Of a stretch of 64,000 bases of DNA, positions 36,997 through 45,642 are shown in pieces. The DNA is from Niabella pedocola. Its GTDB lineage: Bacteria > Bacteroidota > Bacteroidia > Chitinophagales > Chitinophagaceae. The notes beneath the pieces are model-generated. The model saw nothing but the letters and a program-made list of their open reading frames with translations. It ran no database searches and was not told the origin of the DNA. The translations under genes were made by a program, and so were the position numbers. Each line of letters opens with the position of its first letter. Positions within the stretch are counted from its first letter, which is position 1. Location of the stretch: the NCBI RefSeq assembly GCF_021044425.1, contig NZ_JAJNEC010000005.1, positions 1,612,001 through 1,676,000 on the forward strand, in the 5' to 3' direction.

Positions 36997-37638
36997 GTGA
37001 TCAGATCCTCAAAAGATACCGTACTAAAGAAGATCCGGGAAGCACTGAGCCAGCCAACACCCATCCCTTTTCCTAAAAGTGAGGGTCAATCGCTGGTTTT
37101 CCAGCCGCTTCACCAGGAGCTGGAAATTGAATTTGCAGAGCGTTTTACTGCCCTCCAGGGACAATTTGCTTTTTGTTTAAGCCGGAAAGAATTGATCAGC
37201 CAGTTTCATGCACTATTATCTAAAACCGGCTGGCAGAAGCTCTATTGCCAGGAACCTGAACTCGCTGTATTGATAGGCCAGCAACTGGAGATCAGCAGTA
37301 ACCCGGCAGACCTTGAGGGTTGTGACGTGGCCATTACTAGTTGCGAGTACCTGGTGGCCCGTACGGGAAGCATCGTAATGAGTTCCGCCCAGCTCAGCGG
37401 ACGAAGAACCAGCGTTTATGCACCGGTTCATATTTGTATCGCCTACACAAGTCAGCTGGTTTTTGATGTAAAAGATGCACTGGAAGGCCTGAAGGAACGG
37501 TATGACAATGCATTGCCCTCCCTGATGACCTTTGCCACCGGGCCCAGCCGGACAGCGGATATTGAAAAAACCCTGGTGGTGGGTGTACATGGTCCAAAAG
37601 AAGTATTTGTTTTTTTAATTGACGATATCTCCGAATAG
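36997..37638 (+). CDS. LUD-domain protein (LutC/YkgG-like)
   Basis: 213 residues with a GTG start at 36997; no ATG lies closer to the conserved N-terminus (SSKDTVLKKIREALSQP). The LUD domain has DVAITSCEYLVARTGSIVMSSAQ and the C-terminal TFATGPSRTADIEKTLVVGVHGPKEVFVFLI, typical of LutC. LutC works with LutA and LutB in lactate oxidation, but those genes are absent here; in Bacteroidota this form usually sits beside ftsH, as here, with no proven role. Confidence 0.9.
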   Translation: MIRSSKDTVLKKIREALSQPTPIPFPKSEGQSLVFQPLHQELEIEFAERFTALQGQFAFCLSRKELISQFHALLSKTGWQKLYCQEPELAVLIGQQLEISSNPADLEGCDVAITSCEYLVARTGSIVMSSAQLSGRRTSVYAPVHICIAYTSQLVFDVKDALEGLKERYDNALPSLMTFATGPSRTADIEKTLVVGVHGPKEVFVFLIDDISE

Positions 37639-37651
37639 CAACCCCTACTAT

Positions 37652-38068
37652 ATGCAAAGCAATTACCTGTTTGTATACGGCTCCCTGTTAAGCGGATTCA
37701 AAAGCCCGGCTTATGAATATATTGCCCGCTATTTCGAATTGCTTGGACCGGCTACTGCTTCCGGTACCTTATACGACCTGGGCGAATACCCGGCAGCCAT
37801 TCCGGACAGCAGCGGCCGGAAGATCATCGGAGAACTTTATAAAATCCGTCATACACATCAGCTATCCTACGCCATTGCACAACTGGACGGGTATGAAGGG
37901 GTGAACCCCGAAGCCGGTGAAACGGCCGATTACAAACGCGAACTTTCCCAGGTATTTCATAATCAGGAACCTTTTGAGGCCTGGGTTTACTGGTTCAGTC
38001 ATAACATACACGATAAGCCGGTTATTGCGTCGGGGGATGTACTGGAATACCTGAATTCCAGGAAATAA
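37652..38068 (+). CDS. Gamma-glutamylcyclotransferase-fold protein
   Basis: 138 residues from ATG at 37652. The fold markers are the N-terminal FVYGSLLSG substrate loop, ATASGTLYDLGEYPAAI and a Glu in QLDGYEG at the position of the catalytic acid, followed by a YxR-like YKRELSQV. Such proteins release 5-oxoproline from gamma-glutamyl amines, but substrates of bacterial members are mostly unknown. The start is 14 bp after the LUD stop codon, so the two are co-transcribed. Confidence 0.88.
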   Translation: MQSNYLFVYGSLLSGFKSPAYEYIARYFELLGPATASGTLYDLGEYPAAIPDSSGRKIIGELYKIRHTHQLSYAIAQLDGYEGVNPEAGETADYKRELSQVFHNQEPFEAWVYWFSHNIHDKPVIASGDVLEYLNSRK

Positions 38069-38174
38069 TATTCTGAAATTCAGCACGGCGCATAAATTTC
38101 GGTTCAGGAATTATCGAGGATCGTTTTCCCGGATTCGTACCGTGACGGTCGCTTCACCGACAATCGATTTCAAC

Positions 38175-38925
38175 ATTATTTAGGCCGGAAGGCTGATAAT
38201 CTTCACCATCCGGGAATCATAGATCCGGAGCCCATTTGTACACGGATGAAAGAGAACAATCTATTTCACTCCTCCGGGGTTTAACTAACACATTGACCGA
38301 ATCTATAAATCATTTCATCCTTGAGGATAAAAAACAACAGGAAATCATTTTAAAAGCGATGCGCTTACTCACTCCGGCCGGCGAACCCGTCACAACCAGA
38401 CATATTCGAATCTATTTAGACCGGGAAGCTGGCTATCATTATTGAACGAGGCATACGGAAGATTTAAATCACGAGGGCAGATTTCACGCTTTCCAGGGTT
38501 TAAACAACATACTAACAAATCATAAATCATTTCATACCTTGGGGATTAAAAACAACAGGAAATCATTTTAAAATCGATGTGCTTACTCACACCAGTCGGC
38601 GAACCAGTCACAACCAACCATATCCGAGATCTATTTAAGCCGGGAGGCCGGCTATTATTATTGATCGGAGCATACGGAAGATTTAAATCACGCGGGATGA
38701 CAAATTTCACCCCTCCGGGGTTTAACTAACACATTGACCGAATCTATAAATCATTTCATCCCTTTGGGATTAAAAAAACAGAAAATCATTTTAAAAGCGA
38801 TGCGCTTGCTACGGCCTGCCGGTACCTTTCACCAACAAAAATATATCTGAATTTATTTAAGCCCGGAGGGCTGATATTATTATTGATCGGGGATAGGAAC
38901 GGTTTAAATCCCAAAGGGATGGCAG
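38175..38925. repeat. Tandem array of about 220-bp units made of small hairpins
   Basis: Three full heads starting ATTTCAC lie at 38263, 38481 and 38704 (periods 218 and 223), and four tails of the form TTTAAGCCGGGAGGCC near 38180, 38415, 38635 and 38860. Each unit carries small palindromes: CCCC-TCC-GGGG at the head, ATCCC-TTT-GGGAT about 45 bp later, GCCC-GGA-GGGC in the tail and ATCCC-AAA-GGGAT at the junction. Diverged copies often keep the ability to pair (for example ATCC-TTGA-GGAT in copy 1). A 69-codon open frame in copy 1 is not open in copies 2 or 3, so the array is taken as non-coding. Confidence 0.85.
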
Positions 38926-39054
38926 AGACCAAACGACGCTATAGAGCATCCTATTCTTTGGAATTGCCAATACGCGGATCCTCGGTATTCAGCGCTTCAT
39001 GCATCTATAGGCAACCAATATTATGTATCCGCTTTTATAACAACGACACTCCGG

Positions 39055-40584
39055 CTACTCATTCGCATATACTTTTTTCCAAAGATCTACCGGGGCATCA
39101 TTTTCCTGGGGTATGCCCGGAGTGCTTCTTCCATTATCTACATATTGCTGTAACAATGCCGTTAGCCGCTTTACCACATCGGGATGTTCCGCCTGCACGT
39201 TGTGCTGCTCCCGGATATCGGCCTCAAGATCGTATAACTGCACAAGCGGCAGCCCCAGTTTAAATGCCTCGGCGTTTCTTGGCTTGGCCCACCCCCCGGA
39301 GCCGGGACATAATTCCAGCTTCCATTTTCCCTGCCGGATGGCGAAGTTGCCGTCTATGGAATGATGAACCGTTGCTTCCCGGATCTCGCGTGAAGATTGC
39401 CCCGTTAAATACGGCAGCATATTATAACTATCCTCCGCAGCTGCGGCCGGCAGCGGCTTATGGAGGATGCCGGCAACGGTAGCCATAAAATCGCTCAGGC
39501 AAACCGTACGGTTGCAGGTTGAACCGGCGCTTACTTTCTGCGGCCATTTCACCAGGAATGGTATGCGATGTCCGCCTTCCCATATATCAGCCTTATATCC
39601 CCTGTAATGCAGACTGGGATAATGCCCCTGCGCTTCCACATTCCAGGTATTTAATACATAGGGCGCAAATCCGTTATCACTGGTAAACACGATCAGGGTT
39701 TTGTCTGCAATTTTTTCCGCATCAACCGCCTTCAATAATTCACCCACGGCCCAATCGGTCTCCATCACATAATCACCGTATTCGGTTACACCGCTTTTCC
39801 CTTTAAACGCGTCCGATGGGACAACGGGTGTATGGGGCGATGGCATGGTAAAGTATAAAAAGAAGGGGCGCTGCTCACGCGATCGCTCATGGATATAGGT
39901 CACCGCCTTTGAAGTGAGCGTTGGCAGACAGTCTACCGCTTCAAAGTCAGCGGCAGCGGGGCCTTCACGTACCCATTTCTTTTTGGCGGTGGGAAGGCTT
40001 ACCGTGTGATCGTTCTCAATAAAAACAAACGGCGGCATATCCAGCGAAGCGGCAATGCCATAAAAATAATCAAACCCCAACGCATTGGGTCCGCCTGTAA
40101 TACGGCTGCTGTAATCCACTTCCGGTATTTTGCCAGGCTTGGTTACCTTCCATCCCAGTCCGAGATGCCATTTGCCAATACAGGCGGTAGCATACCCGTT
40201 TTGTTGCAGGAACCGGGCCACGGTCAGCCGTGAGGGATCGATCAGCGGTTTGCCATAACCATCAATTACGCCCTTTGCCAGCCGGCTGCGCCAGGCATAA
40301 CGTCCCGTTACAATGCTGTAACGGGATGGCGTACATACCGCCGAAGAAGCATGCACATCATCGAAACGCATGCCCTCCTGCCCGATCCTGTCGATATTGG
40401 GAGTGGCGATCCTGCCGTTTGCATTGTAAAGCTTTACATCTCCAATGCCCAAATCATCCGTAAGGATATAGATGATATTGGGCGCTGTGACTGCCTGGTG
40501 TGGTTTCTGCCCCTGAACCACGGTAACCGCCAGCAGTAAAAACAGTGCGGTAGCAGTTCGTTGTAGCCGAATAAAAGCATTCAT
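39055..40584 (-). CDS. Sulfatase (arylsulfatase family, Cys type)
   Basis: 509 residues. Signal peptide 1-25 (LLLAVTVVQGQ). The formylglycine motif is complete: Cys84-T-P-S-R in SSAVCTPSRYSIVTGRYAW. Metal ligands are the N-terminal LTDDLGIGD and the pair in IVFTSDNGFAPY. It hydrolyses sulfate esters of aryl or glycan substrates in the periplasm after Cys-to-formylglycine maturation, probably by an FGE-type enzyme encoded elsewhere. No polysaccharide-degradation genes surround it. It is just beyond the repeat array. Confidence 0.93.
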   Translation of the reverse strand: MNAFIRLQRTATALFLLLAVTVVQGQKPHQAVTAPNIIYILTDDLGIGDVKLYNANGRIATPNIDRIGQEGMRFDDVHASSAVCTPSRYSIVTGRYAWRSRLAKGVIDGYGKPLIDPSRLTVARFLQQNGYATACIGKWHLGLGWKVTKPGKIPEVDYSSRITGGPNALGFDYFYGIAASLDMPPFVFIENDHTVSLPTAKKKWVREGPAAADFEAVDCLPTLTSKAVTYIHERSREQRPFFLYFTMPSPHTPVVPSDAFKGKSGVTEYGDYVMETDWAVGELLKAVDAEKIADKTLIVFTSDNGFAPYVLNTWNVEAQGHYPSLHYRGYKADIWEGGHRIPFLVKWPQKVSAGSTCNRTVCLSDFMATVAGILHKPLPAAAAEDSYNMLPYLTGQSSREIREATVHHSIDGNFAIRQGKWKLELCPGSGGWAKPRNAEAFKLGLPLVQLYDLEADIREQHNVQAEHPDVVKRLTALLQQYVDNGRSTPGIPQENDAPVDLWKKVYANE

Positions 40585-40793
40585 GGATCCTGATTTGAAT
40601 TGTTAAAGAAAAATGGCATGCATTCGCTCTATAAAAATAGGGGTTAACGGCGCTTTATCGTCAACCATTTTTACCGATGATTCAATCATTTTAACCCTGC
40701 GGCCCTTTATTGAAAATTTGCGGTGCCTTTATGCGGTTAGCTAGCTGAGATCCCTGGCCGGTAAGAACCAGTTACATAAACGCAGCCGCTCCA

Positions 40794-40822
40794 TTTGCAT
40801 GCGCCCAAATCGATTACCTTTG
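40794..40822 (+). promoter_or_regulatory. Promoter of the lpxH operon
   Basis: TTTG (40794-40797), 17 nt, TACCTTTG (40815-40822) fits the Bacteroidota consensus at both boxes. The expected transcription start leaves only about 13-15 nt before the TTG codon at 40842, which supports that unusual start. Confidence 0.6.
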
Positions 40823-40841
40823 CTGAAATTTATATATCAAT

Positions 40842-41618
40842 TTGCAAGCAGGTAAACATATTTATTTCCTTTCCGATTTTCACCTGGGGGTGCCCACTTA
40901 TGAAGACAGCCTGGAACGGGAAAAACTGTTGGTCCGGTTCCTCGATGAAATAAAAGAAAAGGCGGCTGAGATCTTTATCGTAGGCGACATGTTCGATTTC
41001 TGGTATGAGTACCGTCATGTAGTTCCCAAAGGTTATGTGCGTATTTTGGGTAAACTGGCCGAGCTGGCAGACAACGGCATCCGGCTTCATTTTTTTGTAG
41101 GCAATCACGATATGTGGATGAAAGACTATTTTCAGCGGGAACTGAATATGCCGGTCTATTTTGAGCCAAAGGAATTTGAATGGAACGGTAAACAATTCCT
41201 TATCGGCCACGGCGATGGCCTGGGCCCGGGAGATCATGGATACAAACGGCTAAAGAAAATTTTCCGTAACCCCATTTGCCAATGGCTGTTTGGCATACTG
41301 CCCCCCATGGTCGGGATCGGCACGGCCAATTACATGAGCCGGAAAAGCCGGGCCAAAACGGGCAGTACGGAGGAAACCTTTCTGGGAGCCGACCGGGAAT
41401 GGCTGATCACCTACTGCAAGGAACAATTGCAAAAAAAACATTACGATTATTTTATCTTCGGACACCGCCATTTACCCATCGACTTCCGTCTTACGGCTAC
41501 CAGCCGCTATATTAACCTGGGTGACTGGATCCGCTTTTTTACATATGCCGTTTTTGACGGAGATGATCTACAGCTGATTTCTTATCTGAATAAAGAAGAA
41601 AAAATAATCCGCAGATGA
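40842..41618 (+). CDS. lpxH: UDP-2,3-diacylglucosamine diphosphatase (LpxH-type)
   Basis: 258 residues with a TTG start at 40842; no ATG or GTG lies between the promoter and the first metal motif. It cleaves UDP-2,3-diacylglucosamine to lipid X in lipid A synthesis. The calcineurin-like metal motifs are complete and in order: SDFHLG, GDMFDFWYEY, GNHDMW, GHGDGLG and FGHRHLP. The next gene overlaps its stop by 4 bp (ATGA), indicating translational coupling. Confidence 0.92.
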   Translation: MQAGKHIYFLSDFHLGVPTYEDSLEREKLLVRFLDEIKEKAAEIFIVGDMFDFWYEYRHVVPKGYVRILGKLAELADNGIRLHFFVGNHDMWMKDYFQRELNMPVYFEPKEFEWNGKQFLIGHGDGLGPGDHGYKRLKKIFRNPICQWLFGILPPMVGIGTANYMSRKSRAKTGSTEETFLGADREWLITYCKEQLQKKHYDYFIFGHRHLPIDFRLTATSRYINLGDWIRFFTYAVFDGDDLQLISYLNKEEKIIRR

Positions 41619-42424
41619 AACCCTATTCCTTTTTCTTAACCGTTGTTTTTTTACTGCGCCTAACGGCAAGTGGCCAGCCTGCTATTGAAAGGTTGCGGAC
41701 CTTGCCGGGCAATTATGCCTTTGCTGCAGTGGATAACCTTGAGCAGATTTACCTTCTGGGAACCAATAACCAGTTAAAAAAGCTGAACGAAAAAGGAGAC
41801 TCTGTGGCAGTATACAACAATGTAAAAAAACTGGGAGCCGCCTCTCTGCTCGACGTGTCGAACCCGCTGCGCGTACTTTTATATTATAAGAATTTCGCAA
41901 CGGTCGTTATGCTGGACCGTCTGCTGTCTCCTGTCAACAATATTGATCTCCGCCGGCAGCAGGTCTTTAACGCGGAGGCGGTGGGCCTCTCCTACGACGG
42001 CAAGATCTGGCTGTATGACAACATGGAAAATGTATTAAAAAAGGTAGATGAGAACGGTAAGGTCCTGTCAAAAACACCGGACTTCCGGCAGCTCTTTAAT
42101 GAAACGCTCGCGCCCCAGCAGATCATCGACCGCAATAAGTTGCTCTATCTTTACGATTCGGCGCATGGCATTTACACGTTTGATTATTATGGTGCATATA
42201 AGGGCCGGATCGCCATTACCCATTGGCGCAACCTCCGCATCACTGATAAATACATTTATGGCAACGATGCCGGCCGGTTCTACCGGTACACCCTCAGTTC
42301 CCTCAAATTTGAAGAATGGCCCATTCCGGAGGCCATCCAACATAAACAGCAATACATTTTTGAAGACGGATTGCTATATGTGCTGGACGCGGAAGGGCTT
42401 TCGGTTTATTCCTGCCGCATGTAA
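41615..42424 (+). CDS. Exported beta-propeller-like protein of unknown function
   Basis: 269 residues, signal peptide 1-20 (FLLRLTASGQ). The sequence shows repeated four-strand-like units (NYAFAAVDNLEQIYLLGTNNQLKKLNEKG, LSYDGKIWLYDNMENVLKKVDENG, and NKLLYLYDSAHGIYTFDYYG) as in NHL or PQQ propellers. No catalytic residues are recognisable. The ATG overlaps the lpxH stop, so it is made from the same transcript; a link with lipid A is possible but not shown. Confidence 0.8.
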   Translation: MKPYSFFLTVVFLLRLTASGQPAIERLRTLPGNYAFAAVDNLEQIYLLGTNNQLKKLNEKGDSVAVYNNVKKLGAASLLDVSNPLRVLLYYKNFATVVMLDRLLSPVNNIDLRRQQVFNAEAVGLSYDGKIWLYDNMENVLKKVDENGKVLSKTPDFRQLFNETLAPQQIIDRNKLLYLYDSAHGIYTFDYYGAYKGRIAITHWRNLRITDKYIYGNDAGRFYRYTLSSLKFEEWPIPEAIQHKQQYIFEDGLLYVLDAEGLSVYSCRM

Positions 42425-42523
42425 TTCAACAGGTATCCGGGCCACATTTTTCCAGCGGCAGGGGGCGCTATCCAGCTTCACCAGGCCGGTCTTAATCTGG
42501 TCATTAATTTTTATTTTTGTTTT

Positions 42524-43654
42524 ATGAACGAGTTCTTAAACCAGGTTTACTTCAATAATTCCATACGATCCTACATAGCAGTGGGCTCCACCATCCTGCT
42601 GGTATTGCTGTTTAAAAAATATATTGCGCATTACCTGGCCCTGGCAATCTTTAAGATACTAAAGATCCGGTGGAAGAATATCGATTTCCCAACATTCCGG
42701 GCATTGGCCGCAAAACCCCTGGGACTTTTTTTCGCGGTGCTCATTACCGTATCGGCCCTTGACAAACTAACCCTTCCTTCCGAGCTGGAGTTTACGCTTT
42801 ATAAGATCACTTTCCGTGAATTATTGCGGATGACCGGTACCTTCTTTATCATTTTTACCTTCTTCCAGTTCATTATAAAGATGATCGACTTTGTGATGCT
42901 GATGGTGCAGGGAGTTTATATAAAAGAACAAGCCGGCCAGGGAACCCATCAGCTGGTGTTCTTTTTTAAGGATCTGATCAAAGTAGTGGTAGCGGTCATC
43001 GGCCTGCTTTTTATACTCAAATACACGTTCAACTACGATATAAAAGGCCTGCTTACCGGTCTGAGCATTGTAGGTGCCGCCATTGCCCTGGCGTTGAAAG
43101 AAAGCCTGGAAAACCTGATCGCTTCTTTTATTATCTTTTTTGATAAACCCTTTGCCACAGGAGATTCGGTGAAACTCAACTCCGTTTCAGGGGTTGTTGA
43201 AAAAATAGGGTTGAGAAGCACCCGCATCCGTTCAGATGACAAGTCCTATATTACGGTACCCAATAAACAGATGGTAGACAGTATCCTTGATAACCAGTCG
43301 AACCGCGTACAACGCAGGGCCGAGCTAAAACTGGAAGTTTCCTCCTCCACCAGTGCAGGAGCTATTGAACAGCTACTCAGCGGCATTCGTGGGATCCTGA
43401 GCGGGACCGGCGTTCTTGCTTCTTCTGCATTTGTAACGAGCATTACAGCCAATGCGATCCTGATCAATTGTGAATATTTCACCGGGGCCAATGCGCGGGA
43501 GTTTAATGTGATCCGGGAACGGAATACATTAAAAGTACTTGCCCTGTTAGAAGAGCTGCATATTGCCACGGCACAAAGTGTAAGTGATATCAAAATTATC
43601 CGGGATGAGCCCAGCGATCCCGATTTGAATGAGCATATACAAGTACAGAAATAA
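42524..43654 (+). CDS. MscS-type mechanosensitive ion channel
   Basis: 376 residues. Four or five membrane helices: about 18-38, 62-80, 98-120, 140-165 and the pore helix TM3 at 175-205 (GLSIVGAAIALALKESLENLIASFIIFF). The MscS beta domain follows (FATGDSVKLNSVSGVVEKIGLRSTRIRSDD, with TVPNKQMVD) and then the alpha/beta vestibule. It opens under membrane tension to release solutes during hypo-osmotic shock. A TATTTTTG element ends only 4 bp before the start, so a very short or absent leader is possible. Confidence 0.92.
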   Translation: MNEFLNQVYFNNSIRSYIAVGSTILLVLLFKKYIAHYLALAIFKILKIRWKNIDFPTFRALAAKPLGLFFAVLITVSALDKLTLPSELEFTLYKITFRELLRMTGTFFIIFTFFQFIIKMIDFVMLMVQGVYIKEQAGQGTHQLVFFFKDLIKVVVAVIGLLFILKYTFNYDIKGLLTGLSIVGAAIALALKESLENLIASFIIFFDKPFATGDSVKLNSVSGVVEKIGLRSTRIRSDDKSYITVPNKQMVDSILDNQSNRVQRRAELKLEVSSSTSAGAIEQLLSGIRGILSGTGVLASSAFVTSITANAILINCEYFTGANAREFNVIRERNTLKVLALLEELHIATAQSVSDIKIIRDEPSDPDLNEHIQVQK

Positions 43655-43716
43655 AACGCCTACATCAGAAAAGGGGTATAACGTCAACCCTTGAACTTCC
43701 AACGTGAAATCCGGGC

Positions 43717-44238
43717 TTATTTAACTTTCTGGATAATATCGGCCAGTTCTACATCAAACTTGCCGGTTTCGCCATATTCCACCACACGCCCCAGTTCAGT
43801 ATCATGTTGATAAACAATGATGGTCGGTACCCGGGTAACATTCAGGTTTTCGGCAATTTTACCTTTGTCCTTCTTGCTCCGGTCAACCGCCAGCAGGGAT
43901 ACTTTCCCTTTGTCATACCCGGCGGCTTCCAATATCTTGTAAAACCGGGGGATTACATAATGTGAATCCGGGCACCAGGTTCCCATAAATACTTTAAACC
44001 AGATCTGGCTGCTGTTTTTCTTCACCGTCTTTACAACTTCCGGGCGGGGCTCGTAAATTTTTTCTCCCTCTGCAAACCACTTAAAAGAAGTATCGGCCCT
44101 TAGCAAACTATCTGAAATATGTCCCCGGTATATTTTTTCCTGTTTACCGTTATGATCTTCCAGGGCCACTTCATATTGCTGGGCCTGGCTTAGTATTGAA
44201 GTACTCATTAAAACAGCTGCCAAAATGATTTTTTTCAT
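43717..44238 (-). CDS. Periplasmic thioredoxin-fold protein with a CXXS site
   Basis: 173 residues from ATG at 44238 (signal peptide MKKIILAAVLMSTSILSQAQ), preferred to an in-frame ATG 45 bp upstream. The thioredoxin fold is clear from FMGTWCPDSHYVIPRF and the cis-Pro NVTRVPTIIVY. The active site is C89-P-D-S92: the second Cys is replaced by Ser. CXXS members act as mono-thiol isomerases or trap mixed disulfides rather than reducing disulfides. No redox partner is adjacent. Confidence 0.88.
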   Translation of the reverse strand: MKKIILAAVLMSTSILSQAQQYEVALEDHNGKQEKIYRGHISDSLLRADTSFKWFAEGEKIYEPRPEVVKTVKKNSSQIWFKVFMGTWCPDSHYVIPRFYKILEAAGYDKGKVSLLAVDRSKKDKGKIAENLNVTRVPTIIVYQHDTELGRVVEYGETGKFDVELADIIQKVK

Positions 44239-44327
44239 AAAATTTACCAATTTCACCACAAGGACGCAGAATCCCTGCAACAACGTTGTATTATAACAAA
44301 AAAGCGATCCGTTCTGTTCTGGAAATG

Positions 44328-44354
44328 AAAAAGGTCCGTGCTTTACGAACCTTT
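44328..44354 (-). terminator. 3' hairpin of the MerR-type gene
   Basis: On the minus strand AAAGGTTCGT-AAAGC-ACGGACCTTT forms a 10-bp stem with one G-T pair, 9 bp past the stop codon. The T-run is short. Confidence 0.7.
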
Positions 44355-44362
44355 CTATAAAA

Positions 44363-45049
44363 TCAGATCCCGGCCTTTAGTTCCAGGAGAAAGCCCCTGA
44401 TCCGCTGCAGCGACTGCACGGCCGCAAATTTTTCATCCGCCTTTTTATGATTTTTTAAATATTCCTTAGCACCCTCAATGGTAAATTTCCTCCGGCGCAA
44501 CAGATCGTAGATCAGGAAAAGATTCTTTACATCCTGCGGCCGGAAAAAGCGATCGCCTTTGCCGTTCTTCTTGGGCTTTAAGATATCAAATTCAGATTCC
44601 CAGTACCGGATCAGCGAATGACTTTCCTTGAACATGGCCGTCACTTCACCCATGCTGTAATAATGTTTTTTAAATAACAATTCTTCATCCGGCATTTCCA
44701 CCGCGTCCGCTGCAATACTGTTTTCCCGTACAGATCTCCGGCCCCTGGTACCCGGAGGGCGGCGTTCCGGCAAATCGGTATTTTTTTCACCTGTATCCAC
44801 TTCTTCCAGGTCTTCCTCCATGTCCGGATCTTCTTCCGCCGTTATCACCGCATCCTCCGGCAATTCCTGTTCCCCGGCCACCATTACTGTTTCGTCCGGC
44901 ACCGGTGGCGCATGCTCCTCATCCGGTTCCTCCAGCTCAATCGTTGCAGGAGGCCGCAATATGTTCTTCTTGGGCTTGGGTATGGGCTCCACTTTTTCCA
45001 CTTCATCCAGAAATGAAAAAGCGCCCTGAGGTTGTGCTGGTTTTGTCAT
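44363..45049 (-). CDS. MerR-family transcriptional regulator with a long acidic N-terminus
   Basis: 228 residues from ATG at 45049. The MerR-type winged helix is C-terminal, about 125-195 (YYSMGEVTAMFKESHSLIRYWESEF, then RFFRPQDVKNLFLIYDLLRRRKFTIEGAKEYL). The first 115 residues are acidic, proline-rich and probably disordered (EEPDEEHAPPVPDETV, EEDPDMEEDLEEVD). MerR proteins usually have the HTH at the N-terminus and a C-terminal effector domain; here no effector domain follows. Relatives of this small form are widespread in Bacteroidota, with unknown targets. Confidence 0.88.
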   Translation of the reverse strand: MTKPAQPQGAFSFLDEVEKVEPIPKPKKNILRPPATIELEEPDEEHAPPVPDETVMVAGEQELPEDAVITAEEDPDMEEDLEEVDTGEKNTDLPERRPPGTRGRRSVRENSIAADAVEMPDEELLFKKHYYSMGEVTAMFKESHSLIRYWESEFDILKPKKNGKGDRFFRPQDVKNLFLIYDLLRRRKFTIEGAKEYLKNHKKADEKFAAVQSLQRIRGFLLELKAGI

Positions 45050-45187
45050 GAGTGGTACAAATCTGGTAATAAACAAAAAATAAAAGTAAACAATGAAATG
45101 TTAAGGCATCTCAAAAAATACCGGCTGTTGCAATTTAACCTTTAATGCAGCGATCTCCAAAGTATTTTATCGCCTTCCATCACCATC

Positions 45188-45222
45188 AAAAAAAGGGCCA
45201 TCCTTTATTTGCAGGATGACCC
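45188..45222 (-). terminator. Orphan intrinsic terminator on the minus strand
   Basis: On the minus strand GGGTCATCCT-(8 nt)-AGGATGGCCC forms a 10-bp stem (one G-T pair) followed by seven T. No protein gene lies upstream of it on that strand within 400 bp; the MerR gene starts 139 bp downstream. Confidence 0.85.
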
Positions 45223-45392
45223 GTTGGAGTTTTTAGCGTTTAGCTGTTGACTGAATTTCCGATAAGTCAGGACATGTATGTTGATTGATTGTGTTTTTCA
45301 GCGGCCAGTTTTATGATTGCTTGCTTATGATGTTTGATTTTTTTTAATCTGATACTGCGAATCGCTTACTGTTCCTGTTTTGCATTACAAAG
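45188..45392 (-). ncRNA. Candidate small RNA (or leader) ending at the orphan terminator
   Basis: A minus-strand transcript of about 200 nt would end at the terminator. A near-consensus -7 box, CATCTTTG (one mismatch to TAnnTTTG), lies at 45389-45396. The region has no conserved-looking open frame. It could be a free small RNA, or an attenuated leader of the MerR gene. It does not match any RNA family that I can identify from the sequence. The 5' end is a guess. Confidence 0.35.
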
Positions 45393-45418
45393 ATGCAACA
45401 GCAGCCGGCCCCTGCCTA

Positions 45419-45477
45419 TGGGATAAATACCCAATTTCAGGGGGATTTTCCCTGTGTGGATTACCGTATTTTTACGG
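45419..45477. promoter_or_regulatory. Three spaced inverted repeats upstream of the two-component operon
   Basis: TGGG-N7-CCCA (45419-45433), CAGGG-N7-CCCTG (45438-45454) and CCGTA-N4-TACGG (45464-45477) lie in a row with centres 20 and about 25 bp apart, some 165-225 bp before the first gene of the NarL-type two-component operon. They may be operators for the regulator encoded at the end of that operon. The function is inferred from position. Confidence 0.42.
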
Positions 45478-45642
45478 ATGGTGCTCCTGATTGGTTTTAT
45501 CAGAAAAACAAACATATATTATTGATATTAAAGCCCTTGCAAATCGATCATCCGGATATATGCAAATTTGTTTTTTATCATCCGGTATTTGAATCTAGAT
45601 TTATACTGCCATATCAAACAATAAAAACTAAAACCATTTATT

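Noticed and set aside
38236..38445. 69-codon open frame inside the tandem array
   Set aside because: The corresponding stretch in the other two units is broken by stops and frameshifts, and pairing of the small hairpins is better kept than the codons. Treated as non-coding repeat.
38175..38925. CRISPR array
   Set aside because: Units are about 220 bp and diverged, with no constant 24-40-bp repeat and variable spacers, and no cas genes are near.
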